A DNA stretch of 36,527 nt from Candidatus Acidiferrales bacterium (GTDB taxonomy: Bacteria; Acidobacteriota; Terriglobia; Acidiferrales; UBA7541). The stretch lies in the NCBI GenBank assembly GCA_030037355.1, contig JASHRL010000144.1, positions 1-36,527 of the forward strand, read 5' to 3'. The position numbers were made by a program, and so were the translations under genes. Below are positions 8,054 through 16,652 of this stretch, piece by piece (positions within the stretch are counted from its first letter, which is position 1; each line of letters opens with the position of its first letter). The notes beneath the pieces were generated by a model. The model did no database searches. It was not told the origin of the DNA and was given only the letters and a program-made list of their open reading frames with translations.

Positions 8054-9664
8054 ATGGAGTGTCACTGTCTTCAGTTCGGCGAAATTCCGGGAACCACGAA
8101 ATTATTCTCAACCTATCTCAGTGATTTTGACCGCGTGAAGGAGTTCTACGCCCACACGCCGGACGAAGCAGGTGTGCGCGCGGCAGCGAAGGAAGTCCGC
8201 CTCGATGCGGGGATCCGCCGAGGCGTCGTGCAAGTCTTGCGTGAGCAAAATCGCAGGTTCGGCTCGACGCGAGAGACGGACGCGAACCTGGACCGTCTGG
8301 CAGATGGCGCCGTGGCGATTGTCACCGGTCAGCAGGTCGGATTGTTCAGCGGCCCGGCCTACAGCGTTTACAAAGCGCTGGACGCGATTCACTGGGCTGC
8401 GCGGCTGACCAAAGCTGGTGTTGACGCCGTGCCGATTTTTTGGATGGCGACGGAGGACCACGATCTCGCCGAAGTCAATCAAGCAAACTTCGGTGTACGC
8501 GAGGGAATTTCGCGCATTGAACTGCTCCTTCCCGAAGACGCCTCGGGAGTCAGCGTCGGGCGGATTCCGCTCGGTTCAATGGCGGCCGCTGCCGTTGCGC
8601 ACGCGGCTGAACTGCTCGAAGGATCTGCAGCGAACGAAGTTGCGGATATGCTCGAAAAATCATACGCCGCCGATGAAACGTTCGGTTCCGCATTTGGAAA
8701 ATTGTTCGCGCGGCTTTTCGGCGGGCGCGGGTTGATTCTGCTCGATCCTCTTGACAGGCGACTGCATGAACTCGCGCGGCCGGTTTACCGCAAAGCTGCC
8801 GAATCCGCGCAGAAGTTGGACGAGGAGTTGACGGCGCGGAGCAAATCGCTCGACCGGCGCGGATATCACGCGCAGGTGAAAGTGACGCGGCAGGGAACGC
8901 TTTTGTTTCTTGAAGTGAAGGGCAAGCGTGTAGCCCTGCGGCGTCGAAATGGTGATTTCGTCGCGAGCGATATGAAGCTGAGCATGGCCGGGATGCTCGA
9001 GAAAATAGATAAAGAGCCCGAAGCGCTCACGGCGAGCGTACTCCTGCGGCCAGTATTGCAAGATTCGATCTTGCCGACAGCCGCGTACATCGGCGGTCCC
9101 GCGGAAGTTGCATACATGGCGCAAGCTCAGGTTACTTACCGCCAGGTACTGGGCCGAATGCCGGCGATCCTGCCACGCGCGAGCTTCACACTGATTTCAG
9201 CAGAGGTGCAGCGCACGCTCGAAAAGTATGGCCTCGATTTTCGCGAGCTCTTGCGCGGCCGCCAATTGCTTCGGCAAAAGATGAAATTGCAGTACGTACC
9301 TCGGGGACTGGCGGCGCGGTTCGGGCGCGACGAGAAATTGCTGTTGCGTGTCTTGGAAGCTTATCGCAAACCGCTCGGCAAGCTGGACAAGACTCTTGCG
9401 GGGGCGCTGGATACAGCCGAGCGCAAAATGCTCTACCAATTTACAAAGCTGCGCAGCAAAACGGGAAACACCGAAAATCTGAGGACGGGAATCCTCGATC
9501 GGCATGAGCGGCAGATTTTGACGGCACTGTATCCGCACCGAGGCTTGCAGGAGCGAAGTCTGTGCCTTTTGCCGTTCTTGGCGCGCTATGGAATGGAACT
9601 GCTGAAACGGCTCGAAAAAGAAATGGAGAAGCCGTGTGCGGGTCACAGAGTGCTGATGCCATGA
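8054..9664 (+). CDS. bshC: Putative cysteine ligase BshC (bacillithiol biosynthesis)
   Basis: BshC is assigned to the last step of bacillithiol synthesis, adding cysteine to glucosaminyl-malate. The 536-residue length is normal. Family signatures are IVTGQQVGLFSGPAYSVYKAL near the N-terminus and VPIFWMATEDHDLAEVN shortly after, then the YIGGPAEVAYMAQ block in the middle; a charged helical segment near residues 430-500 (RKPLGKLDKTLAGALDTAER) fits the coiled coil of the family. I start at ATG 8054 (MECHCLQFGEIPG) because the upstream extension to 7985 is rich in Trp, Arg and Pro and unlike the family. The genes for BshA and BshB are not in the window, so the pathway is presumably scattered in the genome. 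Confidence 0.92.
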   Translation: MECHCLQFGEIPGTTKLFSTYLSDFDRVKEFYAHTPDEAGVRAAAKEVRLDAGIRRGVVQVLREQNRRFGSTRETDANLDRLADGAVAIVTGQQVGLFSGPAYSVYKALDAIHWAARLTKAGVDAVPIFWMATEDHDLAEVNQANFGVREGISRIELLLPEDASGVSVGRIPLGSMAAAAVAHAAELLEGSAANEVADMLEKSYAADETFGSAFGKLFARLFGGRGLILLDPLDRRLHELARPVYRKAAESAQKLDEELTARSKSLDRRGYHAQVKVTRQGTLLFLEVKGKRVALRRRNGDFVASDMKLSMAGMLEKIDKEPEALTASVLLRPVLQDSILPTAAYIGGPAEVAYMAQAQVTYRQVLGRMPAILPRASFTLISAEVQRTLEKYGLDFRELLRGRQLLRQKMKLQYVPRGLAARFGRDEKLLLRVLEAYRKPLGKLDKTLAGALDTAERKMLYQFTKLRSKTGNTENLRTGILDRHERQILTALYPHRGLQERSLCLLPFLARYGMELLKRLEKEMEKPCAGHRVLMP

Positions 9665-9730
9665 ATGGTGGCCCGAAGCGCAACGCGGGCTTTCTGCAGA
9701 TTTCATTCCAAGTTCCCGATGACTTCTCCG

Positions 9731-9739
9731 TGATAAAAT
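9731..9739 (+). promoter_or_regulatory. Predicted extended -10 upstream of the lacD-type aldolase
   Basis: TGATAAAAT is an extended -10 match without a clear -35, in the 158-base gap between bshC and the aldolase. It would give a leader of roughly 75 bases ending in the GAGGAG ribosome-binding site at 9810-9815. Confidence 0.35.
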
Positions 9740-9822
9740 CAGCCAGTTTGAAACAGTGCCAAAGGTGAATCCGGGTGTTCTGCGCGGCTGCGATGCGTTC
9801 GGCGATATGAGGAGACGACAAG

Positions 9823-10839
9823 ATGAAGATAACGCCGGGAAAGCTAAAAGGACTCGAGAAGGTTTCGAATTCCGCCGGAGTGATTGCCGCAGCAGCGATG
9901 GACCAGCGCGGCTCCTTGAGGAAAGCGATCGCTAAGGACAAAGGGATTGATCCCCACGGCGTCACGCCGGAGATGCTGAGCGAATTCAAGCAAGCGGTTG
10001 TGCGGGTCTTGACGCCCCACGCGAGCGCAATTCTGCTCGATCCTGAATACGGCTTGCAGCCTGCGCGGTGGCGTTCCAACAACGCCGGTCTGCTGATGGC
10101 CTACGAGAATAGTGGTTACGACAATACTCGTCCGGGGCGTTTGCCGGACTTGCTCGAAAATTGGTCGGTCCACCGGCTGAAGGAAGCGGGGGCGGATTGC
10201 ATCAAGATTTTGATGTACTACACGCCATTCGATCCGGCGCCTATTAATGACGTGAAGCACGCGTGGATGGAGCGCGTGGGTGCGGAATGCGCTGGCGAGG
10301 ACATCCCGTTGTTTGCGGAGTTCGTTGGCTATCAGGAGGGCGCTGACGAAAAGGGCATCGACTTCGCCAAAAAGAAGCCGGAGATTGTGACGCGCAGCAT
10401 GGAGGAGTTTTCGAAGCCGCAGTACGGAATCGACGTGCTGAAGGTGGAAGTGCCGGTGAACATGGCATACGTCGCCGGCGCGCGATCGTGCAAGGGAGAG
10501 TCAGCCTATACGAAAGAAGAAGCCAAGGACTATTTCCGGCGCGCCGCGGCGGCGGCGAAGAAACCGTTCATCTATTTGTCCGCAGGCGTGAGCAATGACA
10601 CGTTCATTGAGACGCTGCAATTGGCGAGCGAGGCGGCAGTGAATTTCTCTGGTGTTTTGTGCGGACGCGCGACCTGGAAGGATGGCGTCCCGATTTATGC
10701 GAAGCAGGGATTGAGCGCCTTTCAGGATTGGCTGGCCGACCAGGGCGTGAAGAACATCGAAAACGTAAATCGCGGACTTCGCGCGGCAAAGCCTTGGTTT
10801 GGATTCTACGGAGCAGCGTCTGCGGCGGCGCTTGCTTGA
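9823..10839 (+). CDS. Tagatose-1,6-bisphosphate aldolase-like class I aldolase (LacD family)
   Basis: This 338-residue protein resembles LacD, which cleaves tagatose 1,6-bisphosphate to dihydroxyacetone phosphate and glyceraldehyde 3-phosphate through a lysine Schiff base. Evidence: AAAMDQRGSL near residue 24, LLDPEYGLQPA near 66, KILMYYTPFD near 128, and the Schiff-base Lys207 in DVLKVEVPVNM. LacD enzymes are loose in stereochemistry and often also cleave fructose 1,6-bisphosphate. No tagatose or lactose genes are nearby, so a general glycolytic or gluconeogenic aldolase role is at least as likely. ATG 9823 follows a good GAGGAG site. The next three genes follow closely on the same strand, though their functions are unrelated. 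Confidence 0.87.
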   Translation: MKITPGKLKGLEKVSNSAGVIAAAAMDQRGSLRKAIAKDKGIDPHGVTPEMLSEFKQAVVRVLTPHASAILLDPEYGLQPARWRSNNAGLLMAYENSGYDNTRPGRLPDLLENWSVHRLKEAGADCIKILMYYTPFDPAPINDVKHAWMERVGAECAGEDIPLFAEFVGYQEGADEKGIDFAKKKPEIVTRSMEEFSKPQYGIDVLKVEVPVNMAYVAGARSCKGESAYTKEEAKDYFRRAAAAAKKPFIYLSAGVSNDTFIETLQLASEAAVNFSGVLCGRATWKDGVPIYAKQGLSAFQDWLADQGVKNIENVNRGLRAAKPWFGFYGAASAAALA

Positions 10840-10889
10840 GTGATTCCAGCGTGAAGAACTCGGCCGGGCAAGGTGGCAAGCCTCGAACC

Positions 10890-11297
10890 ATGACGCGCAC
10901 AATCGACGTGCAGTCGTCGCAGCACACGCAGCTGAAAAACATTACAGCCGAGGTCGCGAAAGCTGTCGAGGAATCGGGTTGTCAAAGTGGCGTCTGTTAC
11001 CTCTACGTCCCGCACACGACAGCCGGCGTGATCATCAACGAAGGAGACGATCCGGATGTGGCCCGGGACATTGCCGCGACGCTTGACCGCCTTGTGCCTA
11101 CTGCGGGCAGTTACCGTCACGCGGAAGGGAACGCGGATTCGCATATCAAGGCCGCGATGACCGGAACGACGGCGACGATCTTCGTCGCGGATGGCAGATT
11201 GGAGCTTGGCCGCTGGCAGGGCATTTTCTTTTGCGAATTCGATGGCCCTCGGCGAAGGGAAGTGCGCGTGAAGATTGTACCGGATCCAACAGAATGA
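10890..11297 (+). CDS. YjbQ-family (UPF0047) protein
   Basis: This 135-residue protein belongs to the YjbQ/UPF0047 family, small trimeric beta proteins. Signatures seen are the central VPHTTAGVIINEGDDPDV segment, containing the family histidine, and GNADSHIKAAM, followed by GRWQGIFFCEFDGPR at the C-terminus. E. coli YjbQ has been linked to a weak thiamin phosphate synthase activity, but the true cellular role is unsettled, so I do not assign one. ATG 10890 gives the normal family N-terminus (MTRTIDVQSS); in-frame TTG 10836 and GTG 10851 would add a non-conserved extension. Its stop overlaps the hemW start as ATGA, so the two are translationally coupled. Confidence 0.9.
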   Translation: MTRTIDVQSSQHTQLKNITAEVAKAVEESGCQSGVCYLYVPHTTAGVIINEGDDPDVARDIAATLDRLVPTAGSYRHAEGNADSHIKAAMTGTTATIFVADGRLELGRWQGIFFCEFDGPRRREVRVKIVPDPTE

Positions 11298-12436
11298 AAA
11301 CGCCCCCCACACTCGGAGTCTACGTGCAGGCGCCGTTCTGCCAGACGAAATGCACGTATTGTAATTTTCACACGGGAGTTTTCTCGCGCGATCTCTACCG
11401 GCCATACGTGGATGCGGTGTGCCAAGAAATTCGCGAATCAGCCGAGTTGCGCGGTTTGGCAGTGGACACAGTATATCTCGGCGGCGGAACACCGAGTTTG
11501 CTTGATCCATCCGACCTGGCGCGAATCCTGGACACGATTCGCGCGACGCACGCGTGCGGCTTGCAGGAGGTTACGTTGGAGGCCGATCCGGAAACGATCA
11601 CACGCGAAAAGGCTGGCGCGTGGTGCGCCGCCGGAATTGGCCGTATCAGCATGGGCGTGCAGTCGTTCTGCGATGTGGAATTGCGTGCTGCGGGCAGGAT
11701 GCACCGGCGAGCGGATATTTATAATGCGAACGAAATTCTGCGCGGCGCAGGAATCGCGAACATCAGCATGGACTTGATCGCCGGATTGCCGCACCAAACG
11801 CGCGCGAGTTGGGAATTGTCGCTGAAGGAATTACTCGCCTTGCGGCCTGAGCACATTTCGATTTACTTGCTGGAAGTCGACGAAGGGAGCCGGCTCGGGA
11901 GGGAAATCCTTGCGAGTGGCGCGCGATACGGAGCCAGCGCAGTGCCAAGCGAGGACGAAATGGCCGAGTTTTATGAGCTGGCCTGTGAGCGCCTGGCCAA
12001 AAAGAAATACGAGCATTACGAAATTTCAAATTGGGCGCAACGCGGACGCGCATCGAAACACAATCTGAAATACTGGCGGCGCGAACCGTATCTCGGATTT
12101 GGCGCAGGCGCGCATTCCTTTGACGGCGCGCGGCGCTGGGCAAATTTGCACGATCCCGCGGCGTACACCGCTGTTATGCAGCGCGGCGCATCGGTGCGCG
12201 AGCAGGAAGAGACTGTGACTGCAAAGCAGGCTCTCGAAGAGGAGCTGTTCTTGGGTCTGCGCGAGCTGGCGGGCATTGATTTGGCGCGTATCGAAAAACA
12301 GTACAGCGCGGATTTGACTCCGCGCGTGCGCAAGTTAATCGAAGATGGGTTGATCGAGCGCGAAGGCGAGCGAATTCGACTGAGTCCGGCGCGGCTCACG
12401 ATTTCGAATGAAGCGTTTGTGGAACTGCTCGGATAG
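11294..12436 (+). CDS. hemW: Radical SAM heme chaperone HemW
   Basis: HemW is a radical SAM relative of the oxygen-independent coproporphyrinogen oxidase HemN and is thought to deliver haem to proteins rather than to make it. The 380-residue protein has the CxxxCxxC cluster motif at Cys16, Cys20 and Cys23 (FCQTKCTYCNF). The residue two after the third Cys is Phe, not the fourth Cys seen in true HemN, which favours HemW. Further landmarks are YLGGGTPSLL, the TLEADPETIT block, ISMGVQSF and SMDLIAGLPHQT, and a C-terminal HemN-type domain (EEELFLGLRELAGIDL). ATG 11294 overlaps the previous stop as ATGA. This and the later ccm genes both relate to haem handling, but they are far apart. Confidence 0.92.
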   Translation: MKTPPTLGVYVQAPFCQTKCTYCNFHTGVFSRDLYRPYVDAVCQEIRESAELRGLAVDTVYLGGGTPSLLDPSDLARILDTIRATHACGLQEVTLEADPETITREKAGAWCAAGIGRISMGVQSFCDVELRAAGRMHRRADIYNANEILRGAGIANISMDLIAGLPHQTRASWELSLKELLALRPEHISIYLLEVDEGSRLGREILASGARYGASAVPSEDEMAEFYELACERLAKKKYEHYEISNWAQRGRASKHNLKYWRREPYLGFGAGAHSFDGARRWANLHDPAAYTAVMQRGASVREQEETVTAKQALEEELFLGLRELAGIDLARIEKQYSADLTPRVRKLIEDGLIEREGERIRLSPARLTISNEAFVELLG

Positions 12437-12448
12437 CGAAGGTGAGAA

Positions 12449-13534
12449 ATGTATGACTCCAAAGGAATGGACGGGAAGGGCGACGCGGTCGTTGACTTGC
12501 GCAGCGACACGGTGACTCGGCCCACGCCGGCGATGCGCCGCGCAATGGCCGAAGCGGAAGTGGGAGACGACGTTTACGGCGAAGACCCAACGATCAACCG
12601 GCTCCAATCGCACGCTGCGGAAATCTTCGGTCGCGAGGCTGCCCTGTTTGTGCCAAGCGGTTCGATGGGGAATCTCGTCGCGATAAAGGCGTGGACGCAG
12701 CCGGGAATGGAAGTGATTTGCGAGCAACGCGCGCATGTGAATCAATACGAGCTGGCATCGATGTCCGCGATTGCCGGGTGTTTCCCACGAGCCGTCTTCG
12801 CACATGAGGGCATTTTGACTTGGCCCGTTGTGGAATCGTTGATTCGCGCCAAGAGTCCGAACTATTCGCAGACCGGGCTGGTCACGATTGAGAACACGCA
12901 CAATATGGCTGGTGGAACACTCTACGCGACGCAAGTCGTCGAGGAAATTTGCGACCGGGCCCATGAAGCGAAACTGCGCGTGCACATGGACGGCGCACGA
13001 ATTTTCAATGCATCTGTCGCCTTAGGCAAGAGCGTCAGGGAATTGACGCGGAAGTGTGACTCCGTGATGTTTTGTTTGTCGAAGGGACTAGGCGCGCCCG
13101 TAGGGTCGATGCTTGTGGGTTCGAAGGAGTTCATCGAGAAGGCGCACATTAATCGCAAGATGCTCGGCGGAGGAATGCGTCAGGCCGGGGTACTCGCGGC
13201 CGCAGGGCTTGTGGCGCTCGAGGAATCACCAAAAGCTCTCCATCGCGACCATGAAAATGCCCGCTACCTCGCCGAAGGACTTGCAAAGATTCCCGGAATT
13301 TCTGTGGACCCCAAGAAAGTCGTAACCAACATCGTAATCTTTGACGTGCGTGGCACGGAGAAAACAGCAACGGAGATTTGCAGTGAGCTAGGCAAGAAGG
13401 ATGTCCTTTGCGGCGCGACGGACAAATATTTGGTTCGCATGGTCACTCACTACGACGTGGACCGCGCGGGCATCGACCGCGCCATCGCAGAATTGAGTGA
13501 GATCTGCAGTACCGTGGCGAAAACTCATGCGTGA
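12449..13534 (+). CDS. ltaE: Low-specificity L-threonine aldolase
   Basis: This 361-residue PLP enzyme (fold type I) cleaves threonine or allo-threonine to glycine and acetaldehyde. It starts with the family motif [18 protein letters not shown], has [11 protein letters not shown] shortly after, [10 protein letters not shown] with the PLP-binding Asp in the middle, and the Schiff-base Lys212 in [13 protein letters not shown]. The [10 protein letters not shown] segment that follows is also characteristic. ATG 12449 lies 12 bases after hemW and is preceded by AAGGTGAG, a good ribosome-binding site. A second in-frame ATG seven codons in is possible. It is probably cotranscribed with the preceding genes. 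Confidence 0.93.
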   Translation: MYDSKGMDGKGDAVVDLRSDTVTRPTPAMRRAMAEAEVGDDVYGEDPTINRLQSHAAEIFGREAALFVPSGSMGNLVAIKAWTQPGMEVICEQRAHVNQYELASMSAIAGCFPRAVFAHEGILTWPVVESLIRAKSPNYSQTGLVTIENTHNMAGGTLYATQVVEEICDRAHEAKLRVHMDGARIFNASVALGKSVRELTRKCDSVMFCLSKGLGAPVGSMLVGSKEFIEKAHINRKMLGGGMRQAGVLAAAGLVALEESPKALHRDHENARYLAEGLAKIPGISVDPKKVVTNIVIFDVRGTEKTATEICSELGKKDVLCGATDKYLVRMVTHYDVDRAGIDRAIAELSEICSTVAKTHA

Positions 13535-13564
13535 TGTTGCGCGCGTCTGTGCGCGTCCGCGATG

Positions 13565-13573
13565 TGGTAAAGT
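13565..13573 (+). promoter_or_regulatory. Predicted extended -10 upstream of the acyl-CoA dehydrogenase
   Basis: TGGTAAAGT fits an extended -10. It is followed about 35 bases later by GAGGTG and the GTG start at 13613. No clear -35 is visible. Confidence 0.33.
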
Positions 13574-13612
13574 TTCTTGTAGGCAGATACGGCGGAGCTC
13601 GAGTGAGGTGAC

Positions 13613-14779
13613 GTGGATTTCTCGTTGACCGATGAACAGCAACAGCTGCGGCGCACTGTCCGAGACTTCGCGGAAGGTGAAATCGCGCCGCATGTGATGG
13701 AGTGGGACGAAGCTTCGCATTTTCCGCAGGAAATCATTCCGCAGCTCGGCGAGATGGGCCTGCTCGGCGTTATTTTCCCCGAAAAATATGGCGGCGCAGG
13801 CTTGGGTTACCTTGAATATTCGATCGTGATCGAGGAACTCGCGCGTGTGGATGGATCCGTAGGCCTGATCGTCGCGGCGCACAATTCTCTTTGCTCGAAT
13901 CACATTTACAAGTTCGGAAGCGAAGAACAGAAGAAAAAATACCTCTCGCAACTCACGCAAGGAAAGAAACTGGGATGCTGGTCGCTGACGGAACCGGGCG
14001 CAGGCTCGGATGCCGGCGGGACGCGCACAGTCGCAGTCAAAAAAGACGGTGGCTGGATACTGAACGGTGCGAAAACATTTACGACGAACGGCCACTACGC
14101 GGATGTGTGCGTGGGAATGGCTGTAACCGATGCGGAGAAGAAGCAGCACGGCATTTCAGCCTTCATCGTCGAAGAAGGGACACCCGGGTTTCGTCCAGGG
14201 AAGAAAGAAAACAAGCTGGGCATGCGTGCGAGCGACACATCGGAGGTAATTTTCAGCGACTGCCGCGTCCCGGCCGAAAATTTGCTGGGCAAAGAAGGCG
14301 AGGGCTTCATCAATAGCCTGCAGATTCTGGATGGTGGCAGAATTTCGATTGCAGCGCTGGCGTTGGGTATGGCGCAGGGCGCGTATGAAGCGGCGGTGAA
14401 GTACGCGAAGCAGCGCAAGCAATTCGGCAAAGCGATCAGCGAATTTCAGGCCATTCAATTCAAGTTGGCGGATATGGCCACGGAGATCGAAGCCGCGCGC
14501 TTGCTCGTTTGGGAAGCGGCGTACTTGGCGGACAAATCGCTGCGGCATGGCGGCGGAGGAACAAGATTCACACGCGAATCGAGCATGGCAAAACTCTTCG
14601 CGGCGGAGGTTGCAGTGCGCGTCGCTAACGAAACTGTCCAAATTTTCGGCGGCTATGGCTTCGTCAAGGATTATCCGGCGGAAAAATACTACCGTGATGT
14701 GAAACTCTGTACGATTGGCGAAGGTACAAGCGAAATACAGAGGCTTGTCATCGCGCGCCAGCTTCTCGGAAAAGGCTAG
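13613..14779 (+). CDS. Acyl-CoA dehydrogenase (short/medium-chain type)
   Basis: This 388-residue flavoprotein is a standard acyl-CoA dehydrogenase, catalysing the first, FAD-dependent step of beta-oxidation and passing electrons to ETF. Landmarks are [18 protein letters not shown] at the N-terminus, the signature [14 protein letters not shown] around residue 124, [12 protein letters not shown], the [20 protein letters not shown] helix, and the C-terminal [19 protein letters not shown] block. The catalytic glutamate is predicted as Glu370 in [14 protein letters not shown] 13613 is the start, five bases after GAGGTG. Chain-length preference cannot be read with certainty; the pattern is closest to the short-chain (SCAD/MmgC) group. 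A meaB gene follows within 11 bases, hinting at propionate or branched-chain metabolism. Confidence 0.93.
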   Translation: MDFSLTDEQQQLRRTVRDFAEGEIAPHVMEWDEASHFPQEIIPQLGEMGLLGVIFPEKYGGAGLGYLEYSIVIEELARVDGSVGLIVAAHNSLCSNHIYKFGSEEQKKKYLSQLTQGKKLGCWSLTEPGAGSDAGGTRTVAVKKDGGWILNGAKTFTTNGHYADVCVGMAVTDAEKKQHGISAFIVEEGTPGFRPGKKENKLGMRASDTSEVIFSDCRVPAENLLGKEGEGFINSLQILDGGRISIAALALGMAQGAYEAAVKYAKQRKQFGKAISEFQAIQFKLADMATEIEAARLLVWEAAYLADKSLRHGGGGTRFTRESSMAKLFAAEVAVRVANETVQIFGGYGFVKDYPAEKYYRDVKLCTIGEGTSEIQRLVIARQLLGKG

Positions 14780-14789
14780 GCGCGCGAGA

Positions 14790-15782
14790 ATGCCTGCTGC
14801 GCCTCCGATCCAGCCCATGACACAGAGCGTTCAAGAGTTGGCTAGGCAGGTGCGCGCCGGTGACGTCCGCGCCATTTCGCGTGCCATGACAGAGATCGAA
14901 AATCGCACACGCGATGCCGAAGCTCTGCTTCGCGAATTGTTTCCGTACACAGGCAAATCGTATTGCGTGGGGATCACAGGCGCGCCTGGTACGGGCAAGA
15001 GCACTCTTGTCGATCGTATGGCGGCATACTACAGGTCTCAGCGGCAGACCGTGGGCGTAATCGCAGTCGATCCTTCAAGTCCATTCACGGGGGGAGCAAT
15101 CCTCGGCGACCGGATTCGCATGCAAGGGCATGCATCCGATAGCGGCGTGTTCATTCGCTCGATGGCCACGCGTGGCTCGCTTGGTGGATTATCGCAGGCG
15201 ACGAGCGATGCAGCGTTGCTCCTCGACGCAGCCGGAAAGCAGATGGTTTTGATCGAAACAGTCGGCGTCGGCCAGGGAGAAGTCGAAATTGCGCGGCTGG
15301 CCGATTGCACCCTCGTCGTTCTTGTGCCGGGGATGGGCGACGACGTGCAGAACCTGAAGGCTGGCCTGATGGAAATTGGAGATGTATTTGTCCTGAATAA
15401 GGCCGATCGTGAGGGCGCGGATCGTTTTGAGCAGCAGCTTCGCGTAATTCTTCAGCTTGTTCCCGAGCGCGATGGATGGAAACCGCCCATCGTGCTAACC
15501 ATCGCGACGCAGAACGAAGGAATCGCTGAGTTGGCGAGGCAAATCGACAGATTCCGTGAACATTTCAGCGGGAAAAAAGAAAAGAGAGCGAAGGAGATTG
15601 CGCTTTGGAAAGAACGCCTGCTCAACCTTCTGCGCGAACAGTTGGTGCGGCGGGCTTTGGCGCACGTGGCTAGCGATCTCATGCTGGACCGGCTCGCAGC
15701 GGAAGTGGCGGAACGGAAGCGTGACCCATACTCTGCAGTGAATGAAATTCTGGAAAAATCTGCCTTAGGGGAGAAACATTGA
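14790..15782 (+). CDS. meaB: MeaB/ArgK family GTPase, methylmalonyl-CoA mutase chaperone
   Basis: MeaB is a G3E-family GTPase that protects and loads adenosylcobalamin into methylmalonyl-CoA mutase. The 330-residue protein has a P-loop GAPGTGKS at 64-71, VDPSSPFTGGAILGDRIRM with the switch residues, RSMATRGSLGG, ETVGVGQGEVE, and NKAD for guanine recognition. These match MeaB/ArgK specifically. ATG 14790 is chosen; ATG 14817 is a possible shorter start. It begins 11 bases after the acyl-CoA dehydrogenase. No mutase gene is present in the window. Its stop overlaps the TTG start of the next gene as TTGA. Confidence 0.92.
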   Translation: MPAAPPIQPMTQSVQELARQVRAGDVRAISRAMTEIENRTRDAEALLRELFPYTGKSYCVGITGAPGTGKSTLVDRMAAYYRSQRQTVGVIAVDPSSPFTGGAILGDRIRMQGHASDSGVFIRSMATRGSLGGLSQATSDAALLLDAAGKQMVLIETVGVGQGEVEIARLADCTLVVLVPGMGDDVQNLKAGLMEIGDVFVLNKADREGADRFEQQLRVILQLVPERDGWKPPIVLTIATQNEGIAELARQIDRFREHFSGKKEKRAKEIALWKERLLNLLREQLVRRALAHVASDLMLDRLAAEVAERKRDPYSAVNEILEKSALGEKH

Positions 15783-16618
15783 GACTCGGTGATCTGGAGT
15801 TCCTGGTTCTGACGGACGGGACGCTGCGCCTGGACGGCGGCGCAATGTTCGGTGTTGTGCCAAAAACGATGTGGGAGAAGAAAATTCCCGGCGACGAGCG
15901 GAATCGCATCGTGCTCGCGATGAACTGTCTGCTGATACGCGCGGGCGGGAAGACGATCCTCGTGGAGTCCGGCGCGGGAGACAAATGGGACGCGAAGTTG
16001 CGCGATATCTATGCGCTGGAAGGCGCGCCGCGTCTACCGGACCAACTCGCGCAACATGGCGTAAAGCCCGGTGACGTTGATTTTGTCATTGATACGCACC
16101 TGCACTTCGATCATTGCGGATGGAACACGCGCATAGTTGACGGAAAAGTGCGTCCGACGTTTCCGAATGCGCAATACATCATGCAGAAAGGCGATTTCGC
16201 GCACGCAAAGAACCCGACGCTGCGCGACCGTGCGAGCTACTTGTTCGAGAATTATCTTCCGGTGGAAGAAGCGCGGCAATGGAATCTGCTCGAAGGCGAA
16301 AAAGTAATTGCCCCGGGGGTGACTGTTTCTCCGGTGCCCGGCCATACACCGGCGATGCAGTGCGTGAAGCTCGAAGGCGGCGGAAAGACGGCGATCTTCC
16401 TGGCGGACCTTGTGCCAACAACGGCGCATTTGCCGATGGCGTGGATTATGGGCTTTGATCTTTTTCCATTGACCACGCTTGAAGAAAAGCAGAAATGGCT
16501 GCCGCAGATTGCGAAAAATGGCTGGCTCGCCTTATTCGCTCACGATACAAAGGTTCGCGGCGCGTACCTCCACGAAAAGAAAGATAATTACGAAGCCGAT
16601 CCCGTATCGATCGACTGA
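15779..16618 (+). CDS. Metallo-beta-lactamase fold hydrolase
   Basis: This 279-residue protein has the metallo-beta-lactamase fold with a complete first metal motif HxHxDH (His107, His109, Asp111, His112 in THLHFDHCG), a following histidine in PGHTPAMQ, a metal-bridging Asp in FLADLVP, and a late histidine in FAHDTKVRG. The arrangement resembles lactonase-like members of the superfamily, but the substrate cannot be inferred. The start is TTG 15779, which overlaps the meaB stop as TTGA and follows a strong AGGGGAG site by five bases; no ATG nearby gives a full domain. Coupling to meaB and the acyl-CoA dehydrogenase suggests a role with acyl thioesters, but this is only contextual. Confidence 0.85.
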   Translation: MRLGDLEFLVLTDGTLRLDGGAMFGVVPKTMWEKKIPGDERNRIVLAMNCLLIRAGGKTILVESGAGDKWDAKLRDIYALEGAPRLPDQLAQHGVKPGDVDFVIDTHLHFDHCGWNTRIVDGKVRPTFPNAQYIMQKGDFAHAKNPTLRDRASYLFENYLPVEEARQWNLLEGEKVIAPGVTVSPVPGHTPAMQCVKLEGGGKTAIFLADLVPTTAHLPMAWIMGFDLFPLTTLEEKQKWLPQIAKNGWLALFAHDTKVRGAYLHEKKDNYEADPVSID

Positions 16619-16652
16619 GCCAGTTAGGAAATCCACCTACAATTCTTTAAGG

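Noticed and set aside
8660-9706. Possible gene on the - strand opposite bshC
   Set aside because: Low-complexity Gln/Arg-rich translation opposite a conserved gene; no start context.
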